Below are positions 24,655 through 32,332 of a stretch of 41,344 nt of DNA, one piece after another. Both the position numbers and the translations under genes were made by a program. How positions within the stretch are numbered: the first letter of the stretch is position 1; each line of letters opens with the position of its first letter. The DNA is taken from the IMG/VR virus record IMGVR_UViG_3300034198_008491, positions 1-41,344 of that record. One strand, given 5' to 3'. This DNA is from a virus. The notes under the pieces are model-generated. The model had not been told where the DNA came from and ran no database searches. It saw only the letters and a list, made by a program, of their open reading frames with translations.

Positions 24655-25343
24655 TTTTCATCCCAAGGCACTTCAGAAATAGTCCAACCGTCATCTGTAA
24701 CTTTAGTACTTGTATTCCTATGGCGACGCTGCATCTTACGGATGTGCTTGGTGTGATCACTCTCATGTACACCAACCCAGTCATTAGGCAACGGTGTAGG
24801 TAACGGCTTACGAGCATTAACATGCATCAAGTTAAAAGCAGGCGACGGTACCAGCAGCGACAATCGGGAATAGGAACCGGGATGGATCCATTTAGGTACC
24901 TCTACATCGTTTTGGTACGCAATGGTCTTGTTAGCGCCCAGTGCCTCTACGGCCTCGTCAACCTCTTCGGACTCCCAGTCAGGGATATTTCTACGGTTTG
25001 ATGACGAAATTGCCGTCTTGGTAGGAACGCTGAATCCGTGGCGTTGAAGCATTACCTTCTGTGCAGCGTTTGCGGTCCAATCGGTAAACACGTTTGGGTG
25101 AACCTCAACGTGGTCAGCAAACTGTAAGGGGTTACTCCGGTACCCCTTTTCAAGGGAATGCTTCATGTATCGGGAAGTTTCTTCATAGCCAACGTGCAAA
25201 AGGGGAGCATGGATGAACGTGCGGTACGGGCGATCAGAGACGTGGTACACACGCTCCTTGGGCAGGTACTCAAATTCAGTGTCATCCCAAGGTTCCTTGA
25301 AATATTGGAAACTTTCGGCAGTTCGGCGCAGGCTAATAGGCAT
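24651..25343 (-). CDS. Probable ADP-ribosyltransferase-like protein (230 aa)
   Basis: ATG 25343 is chosen for GAGGA seven bases upstream; an ORF start 11 codons earlier overlaps the metallopeptidase gene. It has 'RVYHVSDRPYRTF' (about 30-42), 'LLHVGYEETSRYMK' (about 47-60), then 'HPNVFTDWTANAAQKVMLQRHGF' and 'KTIAYQNDVEVPKWIHPGSYSRLSLL'. These match, as I recall it, the phage ART layout (YH-x-S, H-x-G-x-x-x-S, 'NP..l.D' and 'YxNevE...SY'). The Glu in 'NDVEV' is a candidate catalytic residue. Fold assignment needs a profile search. Confidence 0.5.
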   Translation of the reverse strand: MPISLRRTAESFQYFKEPWDDTEFEYLPKERVYHVSDRPYRTFIHAPLLHVGYEETSRYMKHSLEKGYRSNPLQFADHVEVHPNVFTDWTANAAQKVMLQRHGFSVPTKTAISSSNRRNIPDWESEEVDEAVEALGANKTIAYQNDVEVPKWIHPGSYSRLSLLVPSPAFNLMHVNARKPLPTPLPNDWVGVHESDHTKHIRKMQRRHRNTSTKVTDDGWTISEVPWDEK

Positions 25344-25354
25344 ATGAGAGTCCT

Positions 25355-26839
25355 CTACAGGTTGTGCTTGTCCCAAAGTTTGTCAACGCTGTTGCGCGCC
25401 TTTTCTGCGTGCTCTTCCTTCAGACCCTTAGGAAGTTCGGGAGCGGGACCCATACCAGCACGGTGACGTGCGTATGCCTCCGCATATACCTTCTTTTCCT
25501 TATGAACAAGTTTTCCAAGCCACTCATGGACGACAGGATGTAGTTCTCCAGATACAGCACGTTCCTGAGCAGTACTTGCCTGCTGATCACGGTTCAGTTT
25601 GTCAATGTGAGCCTTGACAAGCCTTCCGTGAAGCGGACTGACACCCCAATCCGTAACTGGCCTGTTGTTCCTGCGCTCAGTCCTGAGAATATCCGCTTGA
25701 TGTTCTCTCCAAATAATAGTGTCTTTATATGACTTTTCTGAATTAATACCGGCAGCAAGCGCCTCTCCACGAGGAGAACGCTCCGGTGTGCCTGTGGGGG
25801 TACCACCGAACTGATCTGTCTCTGGCACAAGATCGGGGAACATGGACAACTGAACACGCTCACCATCAATAGCCTTCATGCGTGTACGCCACTCATCACG
25901 GTGTGGGTGTTCGCCAGTCACAGGATCGGGATGAGAAATAGCGTGCATCAACATCCGCTGCGCTGCACCGATATCTGTGGCGATATCCCGCTTACCGTCA
26001 ACAAGGTCACTCTTCAAGACACCAGCCAGCCGTGCGGCTCCGTGAGCAGTTGAGTCAGGAACTACCTTGCCAGAAGAGAAGGTTTCTGCACGAGCCTGCT
26101 CAAATAGTTGCGGCCCAAGTGCAGAATGGGTTGAGAAGTATTCAGGACGGTAAGCCCACTGTCCTTTACCATTGGTGTGAAGTAGACGATAGCCTTCAGC
26201 ACTACCTTCTGCTACTGGAAGTGACATGTCGTGGATGGGAATAGACTCAAGTTCTGACAGTCCACCACCGGCCCGATAACGGGCTGCAAGTTGCTTGGAT
26301 ACATCAGAATGCGGATCAAGCGCTACACCCAACCTTGCCGACTTATCATTCTCAAGCATTTCGTGGCGGCCAAGGTCGTTCTGGAGCGAGTGCGCTGACT
26401 CGTGGACCAAAGCGCCACGCTTGTCATCCATAGAATCAAGCCTGCCAGCCTTATACCTAATGTTTTTACGGGCTGGATCGTACTGACCACCAGTATTTCT
26501 TCCTAATTCATGTGCTCCGTAGAAACGCATATAGTCTGAATCAGACTCACTGGCTACACGTACACCGGCTTCCTTGATATCTGCAAGAGGCATAGTGCTG
26601 CCAGCAATAGCGTCCCTAACCTCGTTAGTTGGACCCATGCGCCCACTTTGAGCGTCATGCTTGTCAACCCATTCACCAATTTTTGATCTACCAATAGCAG
26701 CGTCATACCCATAGTGACTCTCAACAACACTTTTACGGGTCTGGGACGGGGTCATCAGCCCCTCTAGGGGCAGCACGTATTGGCCGTTGTCCTCCATATG
26801 AGGCTCATCGCCGCCGCCACGCCTTCTGCTAACGACCAT
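25355..26839 (-). CDS. HExxH zinc metallopeptidase-like protein (494 aa)
   Basis: ATG 26839 overlaps an upstream TAA in a TAATG junction. 'ALVHESAHSLQNDL' contains HESAH (146-150) and 'VAEGSAEGYRLL' (about 209-220) supplies a downstream Glu, the gluzincin-type zinc ligand plan (HExxH plus Glu). The rest is polar, long and charged with helical segments and a Lys/Glu-rich end. 'VQLSMF' (about 329-334) resembles a clamp-binding motif, which may be chance. No signal peptide. It could process phage proteins, act on the host, or be carried in the virion. Confidence 0.65.
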   Translation of the reverse strand: MVVSRRRGGGDEPHMEDNGQYVLPLEGLMTPSQTRKSVVESHYGYDAAIGRSKIGEWVDKHDAQSGRMGPTNEVRDAIAGSTMPLADIKEAGVRVASESDSDYMRFYGAHELGRNTGGQYDPARKNIRYKAGRLDSMDDKRGALVHESAHSLQNDLGRHEMLENDKSARLGVALDPHSDVSKQLAARYRAGGGLSELESIPIHDMSLPVAEGSAEGYRLLHTNGKGQWAYRPEYFSTHSALGPQLFEQARAETFSSGKVVPDSTAHGAARLAGVLKSDLVDGKRDIATDIGAAQRMLMHAISHPDPVTGEHPHRDEWRTRMKAIDGERVQLSMFPDLVPETDQFGGTPTGTPERSPRGEALAAGINSEKSYKDTIIWREHQADILRTERRNNRPVTDWGVSPLHGRLVKAHIDKLNRDQQASTAQERAVSGELHPVVHEWLGKLVHKEKKVYAEAYARHRAGMGPAPELPKGLKEEHAEKARNSVDKLWDKHNL

Positions 26840-26911
26840 TAGAATCTCGTGTTTCCGGTAGACGAGTGACCTGCTGAGTTGTTACTCGTGTTGGGTAATT
26901 CGTATACGACG

Positions 26912-27133
26912 TTAGATCCGTCTACTAATGACGCCACTAAGGAACGACCTGACACGACCCTTGGGGATCTCGGGTCGGGGGATTCCGTGAGGGGATGCCC
27001 AGTCTTCACCTTCCTCCTTGGAAGGGCGCTGACCAGAGCCTTCTGGATACGCACCCTTAGGAAATGGGCGAGGAATGGGACCGGCGTGGTCGGCTTCCGT
27101 GTAAACATCATCATTGTCCCGATTATTAGTCAT
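26912..27133 (-). CDS. Small Pro/Glu-rich protein (73 aa)
   Basis: ATG 27133, leaderless by appearance: TATCAT ends seven bases upstream and no Shine-Dalgarno exists. The product is disordered-looking and rich in Pro, Gly, Glu and Arg ('PIPRPFPKGAYPEGSG', 'EEGEDWASPHGIPRPEIPKG'), ending 'SFLSGVISRRI'. An overlapping second frame ends at 26839 in TAATG with the next gene. No function is evident. Confidence 0.55.
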   Translation of the reverse strand: MTNNRDNDDVYTEADHAGPIPRPFPKGAYPEGSGQRPSKEEGEDWASPHGIPRPEIPKGRVRSFLSGVISRRI

Positions 27134-27140
27134 GGTTTAT

Positions 27141-27146
27141 ATGATA
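27141..27146 (-). promoter_or_regulatory. Candidate leaderless -10 box for the 27133 gene
   Basis: On the minus strand TATCAT lies seven bases before the ATG at 27133 and directly after the stop of the gene at 27147. No ribosome site is seen. Confidence 0.35.
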
Positions 27147-27770
27147 TCAGTAGTCTGTGTGGCTGTTGTGTGCTCGCCTGAATTGATAGTTACGGCCAGC
27201 AAAATGCCCAGATACGGACGAACTTCCGCTCAGATCGTGCCAAATACTCCGTATAGAGGATGGATCTGTAGTGCGTAATTCTTCTGCATTTGTAGCCTTA
27301 GTATCTGGATCTAAGTGAATTTTTCCAGATCTAAGTTGTTCATTAATATCACTATGATGCTTAGAAACCAAATCATGTAGGTGCTCTGGACCTTCATACT
27401 TAAAGTCGTCAACATCTTTAAGCGAGTTAAAGTTAGTAAGCGGAATACCACCCTGCTCTACACCGAAATGAGTGAGTCCCCAACCGTACAGGTTTGAACG
27501 ATCTCGCTCCCTCTGCATAAGTTCTACATGGGTTAGAGCGCCAGACTCGTGTGGGAACTGTAATACTAAAGAGTTAGTAATACTGCCGTGCGGACTGTCT
27601 GATGTCCAAAAATCGGGACGGTTAGCCCATCGGTCAAAATGGGGTACGGCAGGCAACCGCTTACCGCCAAGCGCTGCGTACGTCCCCCCCAGTTCAATAC
27701 CAGCCTTTTCCTGCAAATTCAGGAAATGCTGTCGGAATTGATGAGAATCAAATGCTTCAGGTGTGGGCAT
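27147..27770 (-). CDS. Paralog family B member (207 aa)
   Basis: ATG 27770 has AGGAG six bases upstream. It shares with 28776, 32333 and 32973: an N-terminal 'F+.HF.NL....GI.LG' helix (here 12-29), a Leu/Gly turn 'LGGKRLPAVPHFDRW', then 'LQFPHESGALTHVEL' (about 89-103) matching 'IPHETG..T.L', and a late 'HLHDLVSKHHSDINEQLRSGKI' matching 'LRALLG.HF..+NE.+R'. The order is beta/helix mixed, with conserved P-H-E-S/T-G in the middle. No known family. Confidence 0.6.
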   Translation of the reverse strand: MPTPEAFDSHQFRQHFLNLQEKAGIELGGTYAALGGKRLPAVPHFDRWANRPDFWTSDSPHGSITNSLVLQFPHESGALTHVELMQRERDRSNLYGWGLTHFGVEQGGIPLTNFNSLKDVDDFKYEGPEHLHDLVSKHHSDINEQLRSGKIHLDPDTKATNAEELRTTDPSSIRSIWHDLSGSSSVSGHFAGRNYQFRRAHNSHTDY

Positions 27771-27772
27771 GT

Positions 27773-27919
27773 CTAACTCCTACCACCGGGGCGGTTTCTG
27801 GGCGATATTAAAAGCGTTATTGGGTCCACTGATTCTTCCAAATACACGGCGTACGCCACGGGATCCACCTGACCATGCTGTCTGAACCGGTTAGGGTCAA
27901 AATCCTTGTGGACGCTCAT
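27773..27919 (-). CDS. Small protein of 48 aa
   Basis: ATG 27917-27919 directly follows the stop of the metallopeptidase gene at 27920 (TAAATG), and the gene ends three bases before the next. The product starts MSVHKDFDPNRFRQHG, then 'VDPVAYAVYLEES' and a basic 'SPRNRPGGRS' end. Tight packing and clean frame support it as real. Function unknown. Confidence 0.55.
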   Translation of the reverse strand: MSVHKDFDPNRFRQHGQVDPVAYAVYLEESVDPITLLISPRNRPGGRS

Positions 27920-28741
27920 TTACATGCCCTCCAAATCCAGTTTTAACTGGTTTTCATCTACTCCACGCTTACGCCGTTTACCGGCAGTAGAGGTGAGTGC
28001 GTGTTCGATACGGTCATAGTTGGCTAGAGGAATGTTGCCGGTACGGTTGACGTGGCTACGAGCGAGAGAGTAAAGCCGTTGCATTTCTGGAGACTTCTCT
28101 TTAAACAGTTTCGGATATCCAGAAACGCTCATACCCTTAGGTATTCCGCTGTAGCGGTCGGCGTAGCCGTCTGCAATCCCTTCCACAATAGGATCAGCCG
28201 TTCCACCCTTGAACTCAACACCACGCTGCTTATCGTCGTTTGCGGATTCCATGTGTTCCCAATACTGGGGATGTGACTGCCAATGCTTGGCATGACCAAT
28301 TTCGTGAGCCATTGTCCGTTGCCAAATATGGGCTTTATTAGGATTCACTAAATCTGTGTAGTTGACAACAATGCGCCCAGATAAACCATTACCAATTGTT
28401 CCGAACGCAGCGCTTGCGTCGTAATCCTTCTTTAGGGCGATCTTCATATCCATATCGTTGAGGTCGGCAAGATGCTGAAGAGGAATTTTCGACGCAATAA
28501 TCGGCATAGCAGCCCGTGCGTACAACTTCCCTAACGCTTTGCGCATATCTGGGGAAGCGCTTTCTGGCATCTCGGGGAACAACTTTGCCGTGAGATCAAT
28601 ACGACGATTGGCGCTAATCGGGTCATCGATCATGCCGGTACCGGTATTAGGGTGGAACAACTGGCCCCTACCCTGCTTATCCCAATAAAAACCGTGCTCG
28701 TCCGGTGTGGGTTCCTCGTCGTAATGTGCCTCTTCAGTCAC
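27920..28741 (-). CDS. Second HExxH zinc metallopeptidase-like protein (273 aa)
   Basis: GTG start at 28741 with only a weak upstream ribosome site (AAGAAG). 'RTMAHEIGHAKHWQSH' contains HEIGH at residues 146-150, the same position as in the 25355 protein, and 'IVEGIADGYADRYSGIP' (about 185-201) gives the downstream Glu. The shared E-G-x-A-x-G-Y line suggests the two are diverged relatives. The C-terminus ends 'QLKLDLEGM', matching a short tail seen elsewhere in this island. Zinc peptidase of the gluzincin type is likely. Target unknown. Confidence 0.7.
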   Translation of the reverse strand: MTEEAHYDEEPTPDEHGFYWDKQGRGQLFHPNTGTGMIDDPISANRRIDLTAKLFPEMPESASPDMRKALGKLYARAAMPIIASKIPLQHLADLNDMDMKIALKKDYDASAAFGTIGNGLSGRIVVNYTDLVNPNKAHIWQRTMAHEIGHAKHWQSHPQYWEHMESANDDKQRGVEFKGGTADPIVEGIADGYADRYSGIPKGMSVSGYPKLFKEKSPEMQRLYSLARSHVNRTGNIPLANYDRIEHALTSTAGKRRKRGVDENQLKLDLEGM

Positions 28742-28775
28742 GATCTATCTTCTTTCCCATACCGTTCCCTAGCCA

Positions 28776-29435
28776 TTATATATCAAGGTTTTTATCTTCA
28801 GTGAACTGGAACCGCTTACGTGGATCGAAATAACCATGCTTGGTATCTGCTATGTCGTCAATGTGCTTGCCAAGCACTATTCCACTTTTTCCAACACCAT
28901 ACGAGAAGTGGGAGCCAGTAATAATGGGAGGATTACTGCGTATTTGAGCACGTTTAAATAAACCAGTTTCAGTTACTTCGGGATCAACCTTTAATGATCC
29001 CCCCTTTAATCCTTGCCGTATCAAATTAATATGGTCTTGGATTGCGGCACCCAAATGATGTGGACCCTCCATTGGTATACGGTCATCATCGTAGCCCCGG
29101 TAAACCTGTTCTCCGTGCCGATCTTGAACGCCCCACGTAAAGGGTGGGGCCATCGTCCATGAGGGACGATTGGTGCCAATTCCTCTACCCTCCATTAACA
29201 TTTCCGTAACAAGACCGTTTTTATGGGCGAGATGAAAACCTAGGGTTTCTTCTTCTGGATTTGTTTCGTCATCTGAAAAATATCCGTAATCACCCGCTTC
29301 AATAGGGTAAAGGCGACCTCCCACTCGGACATGCCGTGGGGTACGGAAGTTTATGCCAGCCTCAACTTGAGCGCGAGTAAACAGGTGAGTCATATTTTCA
29401 GGGCTGTATGGCATCCCTCGTCTGGGTCCAAGCAT
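28776..29435 (-). CDS. Paralog family B member, most diverged (219 aa)
   Basis: The start is taken as ATG 29435, with GGAAG eight bases upstream. A GTG at 29444 would abut that site. N-terminus 'MTHLFTRAQVEAGINF' then 'RVGGRLYPIEAGDYGYF' corresponds to the family B lead. 'EGPHHLGAAIQDHINLIRQGLKGGSLKVDPE' matches the late helix of 27147. The middle 'HE(T/S)G' motif is replaced by 'AHKNGLVTEML', so it may have lost a function. C-terminus 'RFQFTEDKNLDI' resembles 'KFTEKN' ends of the other members. Confidence 0.55.
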   Translation of the reverse strand: MLGPRRGMPYSPENMTHLFTRAQVEAGINFRTPRHVRVGGRLYPIEAGDYGYFSDDETNPEEETLGFHLAHKNGLVTEMLMEGRGIGTNRPSWTMAPPFTWGVQDRHGEQVYRGYDDDRIPMEGPHHLGAAIQDHINLIRQGLKGGSLKVDPEVTETGLFKRAQIRSNPPIITGSHFSYGVGKSGIVLGKHIDDIADTKHGYFDPRKRFQFTEDKNLDI

Positions 29436-29462
29436 GTGAGTCACTTCCGATCAAATGAGGGA

Positions 29463-29497
29463 ACGGTACCAATCATTATACTGATGATTGGTACCGT
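29463..29497 (-). promoter_or_regulatory. Perfect 14-bp hairpin with TATAAT in the loop
   Basis: The arms 29463-29476 and 29484-29497 pair over 14 bases around a 7-base loop. On the minus strand TATAAT spans the loop and stem edge (29481-29476), about 40 bases before the start of the 28776 gene. No T-tract follows, so it is not a classic terminator. It could be a promoter with a palindromic operator, or an RNA processing hairpin. It begins nine bases after the stop of the gene at 29507. Confidence 0.6.
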
Positions 29498-29506
29498 ATG
29501 CAGGTA

Positions 29507-30226
29507 TTAGATGCCGGGAAGTCGCTCTCCAAAAAATGGGGCTAAATCGTGCTCCCTCTCCTTATCCCTGCCCAAAATCCTTCTTAAATGTGACTTAGCA
29601 AGGTGAAGATCGTTTTCTGGCACTGTGTGTTTGTCTAAATCAAACTTGACACCCATTATACTACCCAAATTATCAGCCGCTCGGTTATTGGTCCAATCCC
29701 ACCCCGGCATCCAAGTGGTAGATAACGTGTCGCTAAAATCGTGGTTGTTAATTTGTTCAGCGTGAACATTTCTGGGATTAGGAATAATAAGCCCACTCTG
29801 TAATCCACGCTTGGCTAGGCGGGAACTAAAGTGTGAGAGGTTTCGATCTGCTGTCAGGGGTGACAGTTCACGGTGTGCCATAGCCAACAACATGGGAACA
29901 GCATGCCGCATATTAGGGTGTGCGAACGCCGTAACGTAATTACCGGGCTTTACAGAAAACAATGTTTCTGGATCTGGGTAATCACCGTAACGTTCTTGGG
30001 CACCGTGGTCGTCAAACATCCATGAAGGCGATACTTCCATGCCGTGCTTGTCTCTGTTATAAAAATTAGTCCAGATATCTGGGTGCTCTACAGACACGAT
30101 TGCTGCATAGTGCCGAGCGAGAGTGTCACCCTCTAGCGGCTTTCCTATAGCGGCATATTCCGTAGTACCCCTAAGGATGCTTTCAGCATGGGGAGCGGGT
30201 TGGACGTTTCTCAAATATTTGATCAT
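29507..30226 (-). CDS. Paralog family A member (239 aa)
   Basis: ATG 30226 overlaps the upstream TAA (TAATG) with AAAGGGG before it. N-terminus 'MIKYLRN', then 'TEYAAIGKP' and 'YAAIVSVEHPDIW'. Core: 'AFAHPNMRHAVPMLLAMAHRELSPL' (in parts, about 110-134), 'LSHFSSRLAKRGLQSGLIIPNPRN' (about 140-162). C-terminus ends 'FFGERLPGI', with an LPG(I) tail like the 31588 member's LPGM. Compared with 30226 and 31588 it conserves all core motifs. No recognised domain; probably a host-interaction or virion protein. Confidence 0.65.
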   Translation of the reverse strand: MIKYLRNVQPAPHAESILRGTTEYAAIGKPLEGDTLARHYAAIVSVEHPDIWTNFYNRDKHGMEVSPSWMFDDHGAQERYGDYPDPETLFSVKPGNYVTAFAHPNMRHAVPMLLAMAHRELSPLTADRNLSHFSSRLAKRGLQSGLIIPNPRNVHAEQINNHDFSDTLSTTWMPGWDWTNNRAADNLGSIMGVKFDLDKHTVPENDLHLAKSHLRRILGRDKEREHDLAPFFGERLPGI

Positions 30227-30927
30227 TACTGACCCCTTTTACGGTGTTCAGAGATAATAGAGCGCAAATGGTGTCGGGCCGCTGCCACTTCTATCGATGG
30301 AACACGGTCCTCAATTGGATGGAATGACCTACCGGTAACAACGCCCCTGCTGGTATCCAACAACCCATGCTCTTTCCGCAGTTCAGGCGGCTCGTAGACG
30401 ATGTTGCTCCAATTAGAGGCTGCTGTGGTATCTGCATACGGATTCTCTGGGTTCGGAACGACCAGCCCACGCTCCTGCCCCCACTTGGCTAAACGTGAAC
30501 TGTGCTTGGAAAGAATTTCGGATGGCTGAAGCATTCGGTGCTCCATATGGGCCATAGCGAGCAAAGTGGGCATCGTGTGGCGCATATTAGGATGTGCGTA
30601 TGCGCTAAGAATAGTTCCCGGTATATGCGTAAACAGCGTGTCAGGCTCTTCAAACTCCAGATCGTCAGGACTGCTCTCAGGAATAAGTCTCCGCAAATGC
30701 TCCCGATGTTCCCAAGAGTGAACAACAGACTGGTTCGATGACCAAGTGGCGTTTTCCCAGTTAGTGATGGAGGTCGGCGCAGATACCTGCAACAGTGCAG
30801 CGGGACGGTTACCGGTACCGTATGTGCCATCATGCTGGCGTACCCCACGATTACTGACTGCCGCATACCAAGACGAGGCCGTACCGTGCTTGGCGCTACC
30901 TGTCCGGTTTCTTAAATACATAGTCAC
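30226..30927 (-). CDS. Paralog family A member (233 aa)
   Basis: Start GTG 30927 is preferred because AAGGA lies six bases upstream; ATG 30921 is possible. Starts 'TMYLRNRTGSAKHG', then 'WYAAVSNRG', 'AYAHPNMRHTMPTLLAMAHMEHRML' (about 129-153, in parts), 'LSKHSSRLAKWGQERGLVVPNPENP' (about 158-182) and an Arg-rich end. Stop and next start overlap (TAATG). Adjacent to its closest relative, 29507, suggesting tandem duplication. Confidence 0.65.
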   Translation of the reverse strand: MTMYLRNRTGSAKHGTASSWYAAVSNRGVRQHDGTYGTGNRPAALLQVSAPTSITNWENATWSSNQSVVHSWEHREHLRRLIPESSPDDLEFEEPDTLFTHIPGTILSAYAHPNMRHTMPTLLAMAHMEHRMLQPSEILSKHSSRLAKWGQERGLVVPNPENPYADTTAASNWSNIVYEPPELRKEHGLLDTSRGVVTGRSFHPIEDRVPSIEVAAARHHLRSIISEHRKRGQ

Positions 30928-31017
30928 GGTATGTCCTTTGCAAAAAAAATTTGATACACACACTGAGTGATGAAGCGCACTACTATCAGTCACAAAGAGT
31001 GAATATGTATACCCATA

Positions 31018-31587
31018 TTAGTGTATTGAACGCGGATCTACAAGAAACTCTTCTTCTGGACGACGACTCTTCCCAACAGTACGTGTACGTACACCGTGCT
31101 CCAGAAGCGATACCCCCCGTACCGAACCGGGTTCCTGTTTCCATACCCTGCCGGTAGGACCGCTGTACGACGGCTTTGCAAACGAGCGTGCTACGAACCT
31201 GTCGGTAGTAAACGACTGTGGATAATCGGGAGCAAGATCGGCCAGTTCCAGAGGTGAACGCTTGTCGCCACGGTACAATGGCAAGTCATTGGGCCTGCCG
31301 TGTATGCGCATGTTGGCATCAAAGGCAATAATGTTCTTGGCTACAGCATTCGGTTGCCCCACAAGGAATGACCGGTGGTCGGAAGCCCATCGCCGTAATT
31401 GGCGGTCAAACGGCTCTACCTTCAACTCTTCCATGTTTACGGGTCTATGCCACTTACCGTAGTACTCAGCAGCCTCGTCCGGTGACAACACTTGCCCCTC
31501 AGAATTACGCACATGACCGGTCAGTGCCTGTCCCAAAGACATTCCATGAAGTCTGGAGAACTGGTGGCTAAGAATAATGGGTTGCAT
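31018..31587 (-). CDS. ADP-ribosyltransferase, R-S-E type (189 aa)
   Basis: ATG 31587 adjoins the 31588 stop (TAAATG). The R-S-E ART triad is visible: Arg106 in 'LPLYRGD', Ser125 with following Thr127-Thr128 in 'PQSFTTDRFVARSFA', and 'EEEFLVDP' at 178-185 giving the ExE catalytic pair (Glu178, Glu180). 'VWKQEPG' lies between. The N-terminal 80 residues form a helical lead domain with 'WASDHRSFLVGQPNA'. R-S-E ARTs such as VIP2-like and Alt-like proteins modify arginine residues or actin-like and polymerase targets. The target here is unknown. Confidence 0.8.
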   Translation of the reverse strand: MQPIILSHQFSRLHGMSLGQALTGHVRNSEGQVLSPDEAAEYYGKWHRPVNMEELKVEPFDRQLRRWASDHRSFLVGQPNAVAKNIIAFDANMRIHGRPNDLPLYRGDKRSPLELADLAPDYPQSFTTDRFVARSFAKPSYSGPTGRVWKQEPGSVRGVSLLEHGVRTRTVGKSRRPEEEFLVDPRSIH

Positions 31588-32328
31588 TTAGCGCCACCAT
31601 TCCATACCGGGCAACGGGGTGCCGTGCGGCTTGGACTCCTCCTCAACGGGCTTGTTCCTGCGCAGCAGGTGCCTGAGGTGGTCCTTTGCGGCAAACACGT
31701 CTAGATCGGGCATCTTGTCATCCTCCCAGTCCCAATCGTCATTACCGATCATGCCACGAGCATTCGTGGGCTTATCGTTCTCATCATCCCATGACGGCGT
31801 CCACACACTGCTTGCCCAAGCGGAATCAAAGTTCAGGCCGTTAGTCGGGCGGTTGCTGGGGTTTGCCCTGTTTTGAACAATCAGACCCATGTCCATACCA
31901 CGCTGTGCCAAACGGGAACTGTAGATAGATAGACTGTTGGAAGGTTTGAGCATTCCAAAATCTCTGTGCGCAGCGGCCAACAGGGTCATAATGTGTGGGC
32001 GCATATTGGGATGGGCAAACGCCCTTTCGATAGTGCCCGGTTCGTGCCTGAACAACACGTCTGGGTCGTCTCGCATCTGATACGCATTGTTATGTGAATG
32101 TGCTTCACGCTCCGCATCCTCCCAGAGGGCTGAAGGTCGCTTTCCACCGCTATCAAATGCGGCATTGATCTTGGGGTGGTACACCTCTATGGTTGCAGCC
32201 TCACGGGTCGGAAAACGGTGACCAACCGTGTCCTCTGTGGGGCGACCGATAGCGGCATAAACAGTCGCACCGTGCGGATTACCGGCCCAGTCACGGGTTG
32301 CCTCTCGCCGACGAAGATAACGGATCAT
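31588..32328 (-). CDS. Paralog family A member, longest (246 aa)
   Basis: Start ATG 32328 gives MIRYLRRRE, aligning with MIKYLRN of 29507. Further upstream ATGs overlap the 32333 gene. Motifs: 'TVYAAIGRP', 'AFAHPNMRPHIMTLLAAAHRDFGML' (in parts), 'LSIYSSRLAQRGMDMGLIVQNRANPSN' (in parts), then 'DVFAAKDHLRHLLRRN' and end 'HGTPLPGMEWWR'. Its stop abuts the ART start. Members vary most in the acidic segment after the core. Confidence 0.65.
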   Translation of the reverse strand: MIRYLRRREATRDWAGNPHGATVYAAIGRPTEDTVGHRFPTREAATIEVYHPKINAAFDSGGKRPSALWEDAEREAHSHNNAYQMRDDPDVLFRHEPGTIERAFAHPNMRPHIMTLLAAAHRDFGMLKPSNSLSIYSSRLAQRGMDMGLIVQNRANPSNRPTNGLNFDSAWASSVWTPSWDDENDKPTNARGMIGNDDWDWEDDKMPDLDVFAAKDHLRHLLRRNKPVEEESKPHGTPLPGMEWWR

Positions 32329-32332
32329 AGTC

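Noticed and set aside
26839-27114. Minus-strand 91-residue frame overlapping the 27133 gene
   Set aside because: Its first two thirds are shadow of the better frame; only the last 33-41 residues are kept as an open question in the findings.
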